Source: Rhyzopertha dominica (taxonomy: Eukaryota; Arthropoda; Insecta; Coleoptera; Bostrichidae). Taken from it: a stretch of DNA of 64,000 nt. The notes beneath the pieces are model-generated. The model did not search any database. It saw only the letters and a list, made by a program, of their open reading frames with translations, and was not told where the DNA came from. Made by a program: the position numbers and the translations under genes. The first letter of the stretch is position 1. Every line of letters begins with the position of its first letter. The DNA is taken from assembly GCA_025024175.1 (NCBI GenBank), contig QCXZ01000137.1:19530001-19594000 (forward strand), written 5' to 3'. Positions 1 through 11,560 of this stretch are shown here, in pieces.

Positions 1-1785
1 CCGGGGGCAGTTCGAATTCAGTAATCCTATTACAATGACTGTGTTACGAAAGGGACCTTCAAGCGAAGCCTTACAAATTAGAAGTTGTAGCCGGGGATTT
101 GCGATGACTGAGAATTTTTGCGGCAGGTCGATAGGTGGATGCATTAATATAATAACTGGAAAGCTGCTTGGCCTTTAACCCCCGTAATGCCTTTACAGGT
201 GCATTTCGCGTGGGCCAGTATCGTGACCACAAACCGGGATTAGGGTTTAATGACGAAGTTTTGAAGCCAGTTGGTTCTGGATTTAGAAGCAATTTTCCTC
301 GTATGGAGACAGCACATTGATCGCAGGGCAGTTATGTCTTTTTTTCAGAACATCATTTGAGGGTATCTTATCCATTACGTACTTTTACAAGGCATAGCTT
401 TTATTGACAGGGAAGAATCAAATTATTAATAAATTTATAGCGTGCTCAGAAGTTCTTGTAAGACAGTTTTTCCTAATTGGTTCAATTACATTACTTCAGC
501 AGTTTTAATAACTTATTTTTGTCAATTTTTATGAATTTCGCACCCGTAACACAAGTGGATGTGTCATTCTGGCGGTAATTCTATCATTTCGTCTTTTTAG
601 TTATTTAAATTATCTATTGATTGATTCAACCAGTATTACTCCAACTCCTGTATATATCCCAGGGCCGGCTGCATCTGCGCTGGGTTAGAAAGGTACATGT
701 TTGATTTTTAGTAGAGTGCTTCCCTAGAACATGTTAAGCAAATTTGAGGAATGGAGCGTTAAGGTTGCGTATTATACATCCACCCTGTGGGTGTTTTCTA
801 TGATATATTGTTTGGATCATTGGTCCATCAAAGAAAAACTTGTTTCCGGTACTTGCATCTAGCCCTATTGATTTTTGTTTGTTTGCTTTGTTGCTATTTC
901 TGATTAATGTTCTACGTTTATTACTGATTTTATTCTATTGTTTCTACGTCGCTTGCCATGTCTTCATATTTTTAAATTGTTTTTTTTGTTATGTTTACTT
1001 CTCTCCACTGGCTATATGCCCAATATTTTCTTACGTGTATGTTATTTTTTTTATCATCTTGTAATCTTAGAGTTTTGCTGCGCATTTTTCTCCTCTGTCG
1101 TTGACTGCCTAGTTGGTAACATATGTACCTAAATATTTCATATTGTTTGTTGCGAGAGTTCAAGTTCGATTAAGTACTCAGTGCGCACTTCTGTCTCCTG
1201 GTAGTTTTTTTTTGCACCCAAGTGGTATGCTGCCTTTTTTGCACTGTCGGTCCTGAAAAAATGTTTGAAAAGATGACGGTCATGTTACCAGGTTTTATTG
1301 TTTATTAGAATTGATCAGTGCCTGATGTTGTTTTCATTTTTGTATCTAATTACTGTACTATTTACTTTGCAAAGACTTGCCTTTAAGAAGACGACAAAAA
1401 AGAGAATGGAATTAAAATAAAATTATGATAAAGCTATTTTTACTTTGAACAATATCCAGTGTAGCCCCGTTTTAAGAGTGCGTTAGATAAATAGTAGTTT
1501 AAAAGCTATTTTGAGTGCACTTTAGATTCTTTGTAGGTCAGGCAGTTTTACGTTTTGTTTATGGTGTCCCATCTAATTTCTGTATCTTTGCTACTAGCAG
1601 GCCTGTGCGAAATATTTTCGGCCACACGACTAAATTTACCCTGCTTTTATGATATGTATTTTGTGTAATACAGATTCTGTAGCTGTGCCTTATTGTGCAT
1701 AATTGTAACGAGTACGAGTTCGAAAACTGCAGATTTCTAACTTAATTTTTTTAGTCAAAGATAATTTCACCATTTGCAATAAACA
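1..1785. other. AT-rich non-coding stretch, no gene recognised
   Basis: Only short chance ORFs are present. The longest, around 840-1130, translate a T-rich tract into Leu/Phe/Tyr-rich peptides and are not credible proteins. I see no domain motif, no splice-flanked coding block and no tandem array. Confidence 0.6.
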
Positions 1786-1858
1786 GCAGCATTAGTGCAG
1801 TGGTTAGCACGTTTGGCTAGCACTCAAAATGTCCCGGGTTCAATTCCCGATCAAAGCT
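1786..1858 (+). repeat. tRNA-Ala(AGC)-like sequence, probable SINE head or tRNA pseudogene
   Basis: The sequence folds as a tRNA from the D arm onward. The D stem GTGC/GCAC (1795-1798/1807-1810) encloses an A-box-like AGTGGTTA loop. The anticodon stem TTTGG/TCAAA (1812-1816/1824-1828) has loop CTAGCAC, giving anticodon AGC. The variable loop is 5 nt, and the T arm has stem CCGGG/CCCGA with loop TTCAATT, a good B box. The acceptor stem (1786-1792 against 1851-1857) pairs in only about two positions and no CCA is encoded, so a functional tRNA is unlikely. Internal Pol III boxes of this kind head many insect SINEs. The SINE body and tail are not recognised; downstream sequence merges into an LTR-like repeat. 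Confidence 0.55.
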
Positions 1859-1879
1859 ATAGCAATACCTTTTCATGAC

Positions 1880-2270
1880 ATATATTATTGGACTATTACC
1901 AACTAACAACTTCTTATGTTTAAATACTAGTACAGAAATACACTAATTCCAAACACAACTAGTTCAAAACACTAATCATTCAGTAAACCACCATTTAGAA
2001 AACTAAACTTCATTCACTAGTACTTGAAACACTTTAGGCTGCCTATTTCGCTTGCTTCGCCGCCTTTTAAATTATACTGTTCGTCCGCGCGTTGTCCCAG
2101 TCCCTTTTACACCGATCTCGAATAGTTCGAGAACATTCCAACGATCAACAATGCTCGAATGTACTAGAACATTACAATAGGCAACCACGGGATGATAGCG
2201 CGTCGTCGCTCTGGTTGCCAAATCCGCACCCGCTGGCTTGACCACATCGTAACATTAGTTAATCTTCAAC
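1880..2270. repeat. Dispersed repeat copy 1, possible LTR fragment
   Basis: It carries the 22-nt stretch 1953-1974 (ACACAACTAGTTCAAA followed by A/C and CACTA) that recurs at 21405-21426. Its GC-richer part, with TTCGCTTGCTTCGCC, and its end (AATCCGCACCCGCTGG then CACATCGTAACA) resemble the end of a third copy near 29690-29715. Composition jumps from AT-rich to GC-rich and back within 400 bp, as in LTRs, but no TG/CA ends, primer site or coding region was found. The class is inferred only. Confidence 0.35.
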
Positions 2271-4259
2271 TACTATAGGGAATTTCACTGTACGGTTAAA
2301 TTTATTCTTCATGTAGACCTCGATGGATTTCACTACCGGAATCTTGGTATCCTATCTAGGACAAACAACGCTAATCACTTTTTTTTGCTGTCGTTCAAGT
2401 TATCTTTCAAAAGCATATAGATTCTTGTTAATAATGATCTAGATCCCGGAAATTTCAGGGGTGCAGATCGAATCTCATTTTCCCAAAAAATTAATTTTTG
2501 CCGATTTTGCTAGGGCTGAAAGTTGAAGCAGAGTTGCATTGGGTAGCCTAGTTCTGGAAGTTAAAATGCAAGTAAATATAGTTGTCGGGTGCATTTTTAG
2601 AACGCACAGATTGCTTGGTAAGTCTAATAATAAATAATTTATAATTAGATAATTTTAATGGGTTTTTTTTACCATATAACATGAAATGTGAATTGACGTG
2701 TTGATATAATTGCTGGGATATTATAATAAGTTCTTAACGTCATTTATTGATGTACACTTTANTCTTAAGATAATGCCAAAGAAAGATGTCTAATGGTGTA
2801 ACATGATTCTGCCAGCCAATTAACATGATTTCACTGCGAAACACCGTCCTTATATTTTGCAATTATATGGTTTCATTGGAAGTGTCACAGGTTTTTGTAA
2901 AATTTTTGCAACCCTCGTACCTATAAAGATATTCAGATAAACCTGTAATGCACAGCTTACACTCAACTAATATATTTTTACTCCTTTATATAATAGTTTG
3001 CTTTTGGTGCTTCTGTTGAAAAATTATAAAGTAAATGCTCAAAAGTTGTATTCTAATTCCATACGTATTATTCTCGTTTTGACCAAACAAGCAAGGTGGG
3101 TCAAGATAGGTAATCCTTTATGTCCCTNAAAGGCCTTTCCTTTTTTGAAAAACTGACTTGTGTTCTCTCAGTCTCTACCTATATCTAATGAAAATCAAAT
3201 ACAGAATACCAAAAAGCATACTTACTTTTGTATACATTCTGAGAGTCTGAGAAGAATTTTACCATTATAAGGAAAAAAGCCAGAGCGAAATTGACATCAA
3301 GAATTGAATAAAAAATGTCACTCGCAATCATTCCTTTCGCTTCTCGGTTAGCCGAAATGACGGAGCGAGGTCGAGAAGTAGAACTGAGAAAAAGTTAATT
3401 TTTTCACGAAACCTTAATCATAAAAGGTTGGTATGTTTGGCAGTAAATCACTAAATTAAATTCTAGTGAAGTTAATAGCATTTCAGCCTTCATTTTCGGC
3501 AAACCAAACTGACCCGCTGAAAACGAAAAGCAATTTTGCAATTACGAGTAAGATTAATATGGACTTCATCGCTAAACAGAATTCAGGCTTTATCCACGTT
3601 ATGGTTTTGGGCGTCATTAGTTTTATTTCCGCATAATGATTTCTTGATAAAAACATATAGCCTAGAAAATTATCTTTATCCGCACGTTTAGGAAGATAAC
3701 ACCCGGTATTTTCAGTATTAATGCCATCATCATCGTAATCACCCTATATTTCAGGTCATCTGACAAAAGCTAGTCAACTAAAAATGGGAAAGCGCTGCAG
3801 TGCAAATAAAAGCATTTAGCAATTCATGTTTATTCAATAGAGTTGTTTTTCACTTGCATATGTGCATTTAATATCACTGACTAAAAACGTTATATCAGCA
3901 GCATAGATTTTATAGCCTGCTAATTTTCATAATCAGTAGAATACTAAAGAAACACTTGTCGTTACTTTCACTTTCATCCGGATTTCCCGAGGAAATTCTG
4001 CCTACTTCTTTGATTGATTCTAATAATACGCCGTCTCGTTATGCTCTTCACGGAACTTAAGCCGCGCTATTCGCACGGTATAATCTAATTATTCAAGCTG
4101 TACTTCATTGCGACAACTACGTCGTTTTAATTGCGCGTACGGCTGTAAATGAAGACGTAGCAGCTGAACGTTACAAACGCTACCTCCGTCAAATAGCGCC
4201 TCCATTACATCAGTTGACTCTTAATTAGGTTAAAGCGTCACGTCGATCATAATTACCAG
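2271..4259. other. AT-rich non-coding stretch
   Basis: No ORF of note and no transposase or RT motif seen in any frame. Isolated N bases lie at 2762 and 3128. The last 250 bases (about 3990-4259) are less AT-rich and contain homeodomain-like TTTAATTG; they could be a conserved non-coding element, which only alignment could show. Confidence 0.5.
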
Positions 4260-4320
4260 ATAACGATCTGCGGACTGCGAGGTATATCGATGAGTTGGCA
4301 TTGGGAACATGGACGAAAGG
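4260..4320 (+). CDS. Weak internal-exon candidate (61 nt)
   Basis: The block is preceded by TTACCAG (acceptor-like) and followed by GTAAGT at 4321, a strong donor. Two frames are open; one reads NDLRTARYIDELALGTWTKG. The upstream pyrimidine tract is poor and no homologue is recognised, so this may be chance. If real it would be a plus-strand exon of a host gene with most exons outside the window. Confidence 0.2.
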
Positions 4321-6778
4321 GTAAGTTCCATTTTGAATATTGATCTTGGAGCTAATATTAGAAACCCAGTAATTACTCTGCGAGAAGTTTGTTACAAAAT
4401 TTTACCATACGCCATCTACTAAAGTTACGGAAACTTTGTGTTACTGTAACTTTCATATAGGTAGTATGGAAGTTGTTTTTGAAACGTCTATGTAATACCA
4501 TAACCCCTTCTTGCCGGAACAGTGGAAATTATTAAGGGTGTTGTAGCTTTTTTCTGCCTACGCTACTTACATGCAAAACGCCTATGTGTTTAACTCGGTT
4601 GTTTTCATCTCGATTGCGGTCATTTTCTTAAATTTAGGTCTATAAATATTCTTCTAGGATACCAAGAGACCAGCGGTTTCTATTTTTTTAATTTTAACTG
4701 TCTAGAGCCGGTGACAAGCGACCTTTGTTTCGGAAATTCTTTACGATTGACGGTTAAAACTTCGAAGCATAATTTTAGAAAAAAAGGCGTAATGGAGACG
4801 CTACATGAAATATTTTTCAAAACTTTAATAGCTCTAAACATATATCCTCCTTAAAGAATAATTTCCGAATACTAATTTATTGAACAGCAAACGGGTGCAA
4901 CAGTCTCTTGGTGCATCCATACTACGACCGCACAACCATTTACCTTCTGCAACATTAGTTAGTTAGCTACCTGAAGATGCACAGGTTCCTGATCAATTAA
5001 TCAATTTATTAATAGTTAATGGGTTTTTTCGAATGATGAAAACACCGTAGCTGAACATACAAAAGGTTTAAGGATAAGGTAGATCCCACTGAGACGGGTG
5101 GGTTTATTGCCAATAGATGGCATNGTGTTGCCCATAATAATAATTGTCGCCAATAACACCTTCTCCTTTTTGTTCAATTTTAAACGATTCAGTTGTGTTG
5201 TTGTGTAAGACAACGTATCGCAAGCTTGTTATTCCTCGTTTCAGCTTCGTGAGTGTAGAAGACGGCACTAAACTTATTAAACGGTCGTAAACACAATATA
5301 TCTTTGGCTAAAATTTACCAGATACAATCAAGCCCATCTCCATAATGTAGGTGAGCACCCCTGAAACACTGTTGTCAAGAAAATGGATTTCGCATCACTA
5401 ACTGTGCCCGCAAATGTTTTTTTTTGCTGGAAATTAAAGAAATGTGTCTACGGTAAACTTGACTGTTGCACGCTTCTTCAAAACGGCTTTCATATAGGCA
5501 GATGACTGTTGCAGAAAGGAATAGGAGAGCAATGTAGCACACGATACCCTGATTATGCCCCGAATCAGACAGCTTTGATCGTCCGTGCCATATTTGGCTA
5601 GTATTAAATGGTTAACTGGACCAGCCATGCAAGATACGTTGACTTGTTGCACAAATGGAGTACCCGTATTCCACATTACGCTGCTTACATATTATGCATG
5701 CCCTTTCCCGATGTTGTAGTTTGGCACGGCTAAATATTTCATGTCATCACACTTTGATGTTATAAGACAGATTTACACATATTATGTATTGTAAACTACT
5801 TGACGGATTTGCTTATCAGATATGTACATAGATACTACAAATTACACCTGCACTACATGGACTGATTTTAATACGAAATGCTTTTCCTATATAGATCCGC
5901 ATCTCACGCATCCATGAAATGCACTTCGTAATAATTAGCAACGCTATTAATTCAATTGCGAATACCTACAAGGCTGTTGCTTGTACCACCGCAAACAATT
6001 AGCGTGTTCGGCATACCAGCTATGCGGGCATACCAGCTATTCATTTTTCATCGTGGGCATCTAATATTGCCGGCTCATTGTATCGCAGACGGAACCTAAC
6101 GTAATTGCGCCCTAACAGGCCGGGTTATCTAGGCGTTACACAGTAATCTGGTTAAACGCCCGAACAATTTCAATCATCCGAGCAGTTATCGAGACAATAA
6201 GACTAAAAACGGGACCTGGCGCTGATAGTGAGCTGTCCGGCCGGACGCTGAAGATAGCTGCATCCAATTATGGGGCCATTAGGAACAGATATGCCCCGTC
6301 GTAACAACCCCCTTGGTTGGTGTGAGTCGAATCTCAGATGCACGATTCGGGACGCAAGAAATGTAAGTGCGGCGACCCAACGTCAGAAGCAGAATATGCA
6401 CGCAACATACAACGAAATAAGGTTTCAACTCCGAGGTCTAGCTGCGTAATTTTCATGTCACACGACTTTCTTGCCCCTAGCGTATTTATTCTGTGACGGC
6501 TCTATTAAGAAAATGCATAGTGACACTAGCTGCGTTTTCCAATAGTATATTTAGGTATTAAAAACGGTAACGGAACGGAACTCGTATCATTTATAGAGTA
6601 TATGACTTTTTTTGCGCTAGTTATGTTAAAATTTCTTAATTTGTACTTAATGTTTATTATCTTTGTCCATATAGTCCACTTCACATTACCACAATGACAT
6701 AATGCATGTACACCCACTACATATCTAGAAGTTTAATGTAATTATAAGATTTTGTGATAAATGATCCTCGCGCAGATA
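4321..6778. other. Non-coding stretch with a GC-richer patch near 6050-6480
   Basis: No gene recognised. The patch at about 6050-6480 (many CG dinucleotides, including CCGGCCGG near 6238) contrasts with the AT-rich surroundings but has no long frame. Small ORFs at 5434-5676 and 5016-5213 (minus) show no domain. An N base sits at 5124. Confidence 0.5.
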
Positions 6779-6920
6779 TATAGGGAGCGTGCACGTTGAC
6801 TACTAGCGCCACGAGTGGTGAAATAACGCAAGATTGAGGTATAAGCAGCATGACAACCACGAACTTCATTGGTTTTCTTGTGCTTTAATATTGTGTGGGA
6901 AGTGTGTAATACATTGAAAA

Positions 6921-7061
6921 ATGCCTAAATCTCAAAGAAATTGTTGTGTTGCGGACTGTAATAATACCGAGAATTCGTGTGGCAGCAAAAACATACGCTT
7001 TTATCTATTTCTTGGACAGATTTGGGAAGCTCAACGAAAACAACATTGTGTTGTGTTCTGA
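6921..7061 (+). pseudogene. THAP zinc-finger fragment (46 codons, truncated)
   Basis: A short ORF starts at a real ATG and reads MPKSQRNCCVADCNNTEN at its N terminus. This fits the THAP start Met-Pro-x-x-x-Cys-x(2-4)-Cys, and the following aromatic/basic segment (IRFYLFLGQIWEAQRKQ) matches the middle of THAP domains, where the usual Phe-Pro pair is replaced by Phe-Leu. THAP domains are about 90 residues and need a distal Cys-x2-His; this one stops before it. THAP is a C2CH DNA-binding domain of P-element-like transposases and host factors. A truncated transposon exon is the likeliest origin; a first exon that is spliced onward is possible. Confidence 0.5.
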
Positions 7062-7500
7062 AGTATATAGGTAAACCTAGTACAAAACAACTTGACCCGC
7101 GAGAGATGCTTGCGCAGAAAAACAAAATGTAGGGTGGGGCGTTCGTCTGTCCGCTACAGTTCAAATGAAAAACATTGTCACCTTCGCTTGCCGTGTTTAA
7201 GTTCTCCCAGTCTTCGCCCGTTTCTTATCATCGTTAAAAAGTCCTGTTCCGTACAATGGCTTTACCTTCTTGGAATTTCTTAATGGACTCCAACCCTGCG
7301 TCTAATACCCAAGCACATGTAGCATGAATAGCAAGATGTTTTCAGGATGCTTTAGGGCTATGCGATAGTTGAGGATCTTCTAAACGAGGTCCGCCTTCGC
7401 GCATCTCTTATAGATACCCATTCATATTTGCTTTGCTTGACTAACAATGAATGTCGTAAAATGAAGAAGGAAGACTAAATTTGTAATAAATATTATTATA

Positions 7501-7697
7501 GTCACTATATTGAGTAGCTTGTAAACAAGCTGATTTTTGTTTGTGCTTTCTTTCACGCTATTCATCGAATAATTCGACGATTAAGAAAGGTTTCTTGAAA
7601 ATGACTATCCGGTCGAAACCATCGGCGAATTATTCGATAAATAGTGTGAAACGGTACAAACAAAAACCAACTTTTTTTAAGCTATTCAATGTAATGA
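7501..7697. mobile_element. Hairpin MITE, arms about 72 bp
   Basis: The left arm (7501-7577) and the reverse complement of the right arm (7626-7697) share TCACTATATTGAGTAGCTT / TCATTACATTGAATAGCTT outermost and a perfect ATCGAATAATTCG innermost. Between them is GTTGGTTTTTGTTTGT-like sequence. The loop is about 48 bp. Arms differ by several substitutions and small indels. Size and structure fit a MITE or foldback element; superfamily is not determinable because no target duplication is clear. Confidence 0.6.
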
Positions 7698-7949
7698 TTT
7701 CGACATATTTCACAAACAGTGCACCTTCGAAACTATTCGGTTTATTATTATAAGAAGTTACTTTAGTACCTCTGATGGTCTGGCGTTGTTATAATGAATA
7801 CGTTCAAAACCATATTTGATTATTAATTCGCATAAACACTCGTTTTTGCCGTGTCACTTTACATCCCATTTAATTTGTATTTGTACCCCACATTTGTCTG
7901 TTCAATCCACCAGAGGGCTCTGAATGCGGGCGCGTGAGCGCTCCCTATA

Positions 7950-8899
7950 GGGCCAGACGCATGCGCAATAAGATTAACGGGAACGTCATGGCAACGTCAA
8001 AACAAACAACAGGACCTGCCGCACATCTCGCAATTCGCCATTCGCTCAATCACACTTGCGATATACGGCCCAGAGTCGCTGCCTTACGAACGAGCAATAT
8101 GGCGACTTGCGGTTTGTCACAATATTTCCTCGCGCATGCCTTAAAGTTTAGTCATCTAGATAATAGATGCGATGACCGTGGGTACACCACAAAACATGAT
8201 GATGTAAAGTATTTGTATTGCGTTCCTATAGCAATACATAAACATAAATCGGCATTTCAATTTTTCAGTTTTTTTGGTCGATATGTTCGAAGTACGTGTG
8301 TATAAATTACTATCTGTGTGTTTGAATTGAAGCAGAAAATGGGGCAAGAAAGTAATTCTATAAATGAACTAGATATATCTATTGAAGAAACTTGTACTGT
8401 GGGATGTTCCAATCGCCTTTGAAATAAATCCTGGGAACGTTTTGAAGAACTGGTGTTGGAAGAAGCGGTCGGGTATTGAAAAAAGCTTTGGATGCATACT
8501 TTGTAAACAGAAAACAGAAACTAAAGATTCTAAGAAGCTTGAGACGTAGTACTTAACTTTAACTTTTTATTGATACCGACCAAAGAAGGCCAATAGTTTC
8601 ATAGTTTTTATACTTGGAATTTAGCTTATTACATCGATTTTGTATACTAATACATATTGCTATAGGGGTGATATTAGAAATATTTGTAGCGCGTAGAAGG
8701 GCATGACTAAAGTAGAAAGCATTCAGCAATATAACAGATTAATTATTATAAAAGTTGTCCAAACAGAGATCCACCGCGTTAATTTATTGTAATTAATGGG
8801 ACGGGAAACTTGATTACTTGTAGATGCATACCACAAATACTTGGTGTCAATAAATGTTTCGTCCATCCAGGCGAGTATGGCCNGCTGTAATGATCGAAG
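7950..8899. other. Non-coding stretch
   Basis: A 123-codon plus-strand ORF (7934-8305) spans a CG-containing patch, but its predicted product has no recognisable domain, low complexity is absent and its composition shifts midway; I do not support it as a gene. N at 8883. Confidence 0.4.
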
Positions 8900-9424
8900 C
8901 AAAGTTTAGGCAACGATGTCGAGAATTCAAGAATGACCGATGAACTCGCTCTATCTTATTGGACGCACTACCATAATATTCAAGATTGTCACGAAAAGCT
9001 TGCCGTGTGCAAGGTGGCTACCAAAATTGCTTACGGGCCAGCAACGCATGTCGAGTGGACGGGCGTTTTTGGATCTTTATCGACAAAGCAGAGATGATTT
9101 GTTTTTCCACATTGTTACGGGAGATGAGACGTAGGTATTCTGCTACATCCCCGAAACCAAGCAACATTCAATCCAGTAGGGGCCATTCAGCTTCACCAAA
9201 CCTTGATGCTGTGCATGACCTTGCAACCACCTGGTATTTCCTCTTCTTATACACTTCAAACAAAGGCTTGCTGGACAACGCTTCGGAAACGATGAGCATC
9301 TCAAAACCGCCTTTATGAACTGGTCCAATTCTCAGCGGAGCACTTTTATGCAGAGAAGTTGATGAAGCTGGTGTGGCGTCACGAAAAGTGCTTAGAAGTG
9401 AACGGCAATTATGTGGAAAAATGA
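8900..9424 (+). pseudogene. Mariner transposase, decayed and internally deleted
   Basis: Mariner transposases cut and paste TA-flanked elements. Frame 1 (8940-9134) carries the linker region LPCARWLPKLLTGQQR and ends at VTGDET, the first catalytic Asp context. The conserved Trp after DET is replaced by TAG; the frame continues VFCYIPETKQ. After a deletion that removes the central catalytic domain, including the later Asp residues, the C-terminal part resumes with RLAGQRFGNDEHLKTAF, then shifts frame to FYAEKLMKLVWRHEKCLEV and NGNYVEK with its natural stop TGA at 9422-9424. The N-terminal HTH part is missing or unrecognisable. At least one nonsense, two frame changes and a deletion make it inactive. 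No TIRs were located. Confidence 0.85.
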
Positions 9425-11274
9425 AATACGTTTATAGGAATTAAAACTGTGAATAAAATATTTTTCTGTCGAATACCTTTTTTAATGACAATAATACAAT
9501 AATCATTGTATTCTCTAGTATATAGTTACGTTAATTTTTCTTTAACCAGATCACTTAGTTTTTAGTGCTTCTAATACATCGTACATACACCTTAACTGTC
9601 TCCACTTATCTTGTTGATATTTTACTTAATTAATCACTCGCATAATAATTCAGTTCCCTTTTTGTGTTCTTATGTTTTTATGTTACATATGTAACAAATT
9701 GATATAAGAAATTGAACTCTTTAGGGGAGAGATAATTTTTTTAACGCTCAAGATGTTTTGAAAATCAAACATGACTTGTATCTAAATTGCTTATCGATGT
9801 ACATCCCGTAAGGCATTTTTATTTTGTTACTAGACGAACGAATCTGTTACATTTTACGCTTGAACTGGGTTAATCATCGTGTATATTAGTTGGAGAAGTA
9901 AGTTATTGTGTTTGCTTCCCTCCTAAATAGTCCGTGACCTGCTTCCCAAAGGAAGCGAGAAATTAGCTTGCCATCTTTCCCGGTATTTTTTAACGCCTTC
10001 ACTGACCTACATATGATTTATGAAGGCATAAGCAGTTCGCTTTCAACGGTTTACGTCATCACCCTAACGTTTATGCTGCACTCTAGTCGGGATGCTCTCT
10101 GTTACATTGAAAATGAGGCAAAAATTTTTATGCCTCGTAAAAGCGACCGCACAAATGGCGTCGTTAGAGTTTGCAGCTTGCCCTAGTAGGCATATTCAAA
10201 AGGAAAAGCTTTTCGGAGGAAGGGTCTAAATTGTACGATGACGTCTCTTGTCTCATTACCATTACAGTTTTTGTGTGGTTTTAAGAGCGAATTTTTATTT
10301 TTTTGAAAAATTGAATCTACTTTATTTCGATAACTTTCTGTAAATGTTTTTTTTTAAATCGCATCTGATTCTGCCTTATGCACATTTGAGGTCACCATGT
10401 GATATATGTATACACTACATAGAAGGGCGAAGTTGAAAAATAAACCACTTCCGCTTTGCGCAATATCGTCTACTCTGCCTAATGCTACCTGGAATCAGGC
10501 AATTTAGTACAGAACACAACATGACTAAGCTAGTACAACGTAAGTCAAAAAAAGAGAAAGGTTTAGTTTTAATCGCGATGATGAAAATAATAAAAAATAA
10601 ATTGCAATAAACGCCACAAAGTATAAGCGAAAATGTAATTCAAAATCCAATTCTTGTACTTAAACGAGTGACATTAGCTCGCTACTAACACATTTTTAGT
10701 TTTAGTTCTAAGATATCATGAAACTCCTTAACTCACGTTTCGCATGAGCGATTAATTCTAACAACAGAAACAATATATGCGAATGTCTCTATCTATACAG
10801 TTTGTATTTATACGGCATTTGAAAACCAATGCAATGTCGGTAACTGCTAGGTTGATTTAAATGATACTTTGAACTCGTGCAGTTCATAGACTGTTCTGAT
10901 TTTGGAATAACTTTTCTGCACAGTAAATGATGGCTTTTCCAAATGTGGACATAGCTTTGTGCACATGCTAGTAATTAAACTTGACGTGGTGTAAGGTTTA
11001 GATGTATCTACAATAATCGATAAGTTTACCATCCAGTAGGCAGTTACAGAAGTGCATTTTATAGTGTACTAAAGTACCTAACGTGTAATTACTTCTCTGA
11101 TGATTTTCGGAGTTTTGTCTGATATTTCGTTAAAGATGGGAACGGTTGACATCAAGTGAATGCTTACGATATCTCTTAAACTAAAATCCTGCTCTGAAAT
11201 CTATTCATATATAGGGTGCCGAGAAAGAGTAAGTGTCGTTTAAAAGCAAAGTAAGTTAAAATCTAAAAAAATGT
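9425..11274. other. AT-rich non-coding stretch
   Basis: Apart from the short tail of the mariner remnant, no repeats, domains or credible ORFs are visible. The best ORF (9968-10186, 72 codons) has no recognised motif. Confidence 0.5.
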
Positions 11275-11560
11275 CATCTGAATCTTGATCGAATATTTCT
11301 CAATATCAACATGTTGACATAAAGTCTGAGATATTGATGCAGTTTCTGATACGATATTCAACTTTAAATCAGTTAATGTCTTCAGCTTATTTTTGTGCAC
11401 CTTCTCTTTAAGGTATCCTCATAAGAAAGAGGTAGTTCAAAGGGCTTGGGTCTGAACTGCGTGGTGGTCAAATAACGTAACCTTTTCGCGAAATGAGTTA
11501 TTGGCGGTTATTTGAAATCTTCGCTCAAGATTAGAGGAGTGCCAGGAGCGTAAAGGACGG
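11275..11560 (-). pseudogene. Mariner-like transposase C-terminus, decayed
   Basis: Minus-strand frames recover the typical end of a Tc1/mariner-like transposase. RQ-stop-LISRKGYVI-stop-PPRSSDPSPLNY corresponds to the conserved 'R.I.R.G.V.WPPRSPDLSPLD' block that holds the third catalytic Asp. A frame change then leads to GYLKEKVHKNKLKTLTDLK and a further helical tail. Two in-frame stops, one at the conserved Trp, and one frameshift show it is dead. Only the last 90 or so codons are recognisable; the N-terminal HTH and TIRs are not seen. The family assignment rests on the WPPRSPD / GYLK.KV order. Confidence 0.75.

Larger units (their letters stand above)
6779..7949. mobile_element. Possible THAP-containing DNA transposon remnant
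   Basis: An 11-bp perfect inverted repeat TATAGGGAGCG (6779-6789 and reverse complement at 7939-7949), with weaker similarity further in, brackets a THAP-domain fragment. P-type and some other DNA transposons carry an N-terminal THAP domain, so the pairing is suggestive. No target duplication is visible and no catalytic part of a transposase was found. The bracketing could be coincidental. Confidence 0.3.

Noticed and set aside
840..1132. Small hydrophobic proteins
   Set aside because: T-rich DNA translated into Leu/Phe/Tyr; a chance ORF with no start or transcript context.
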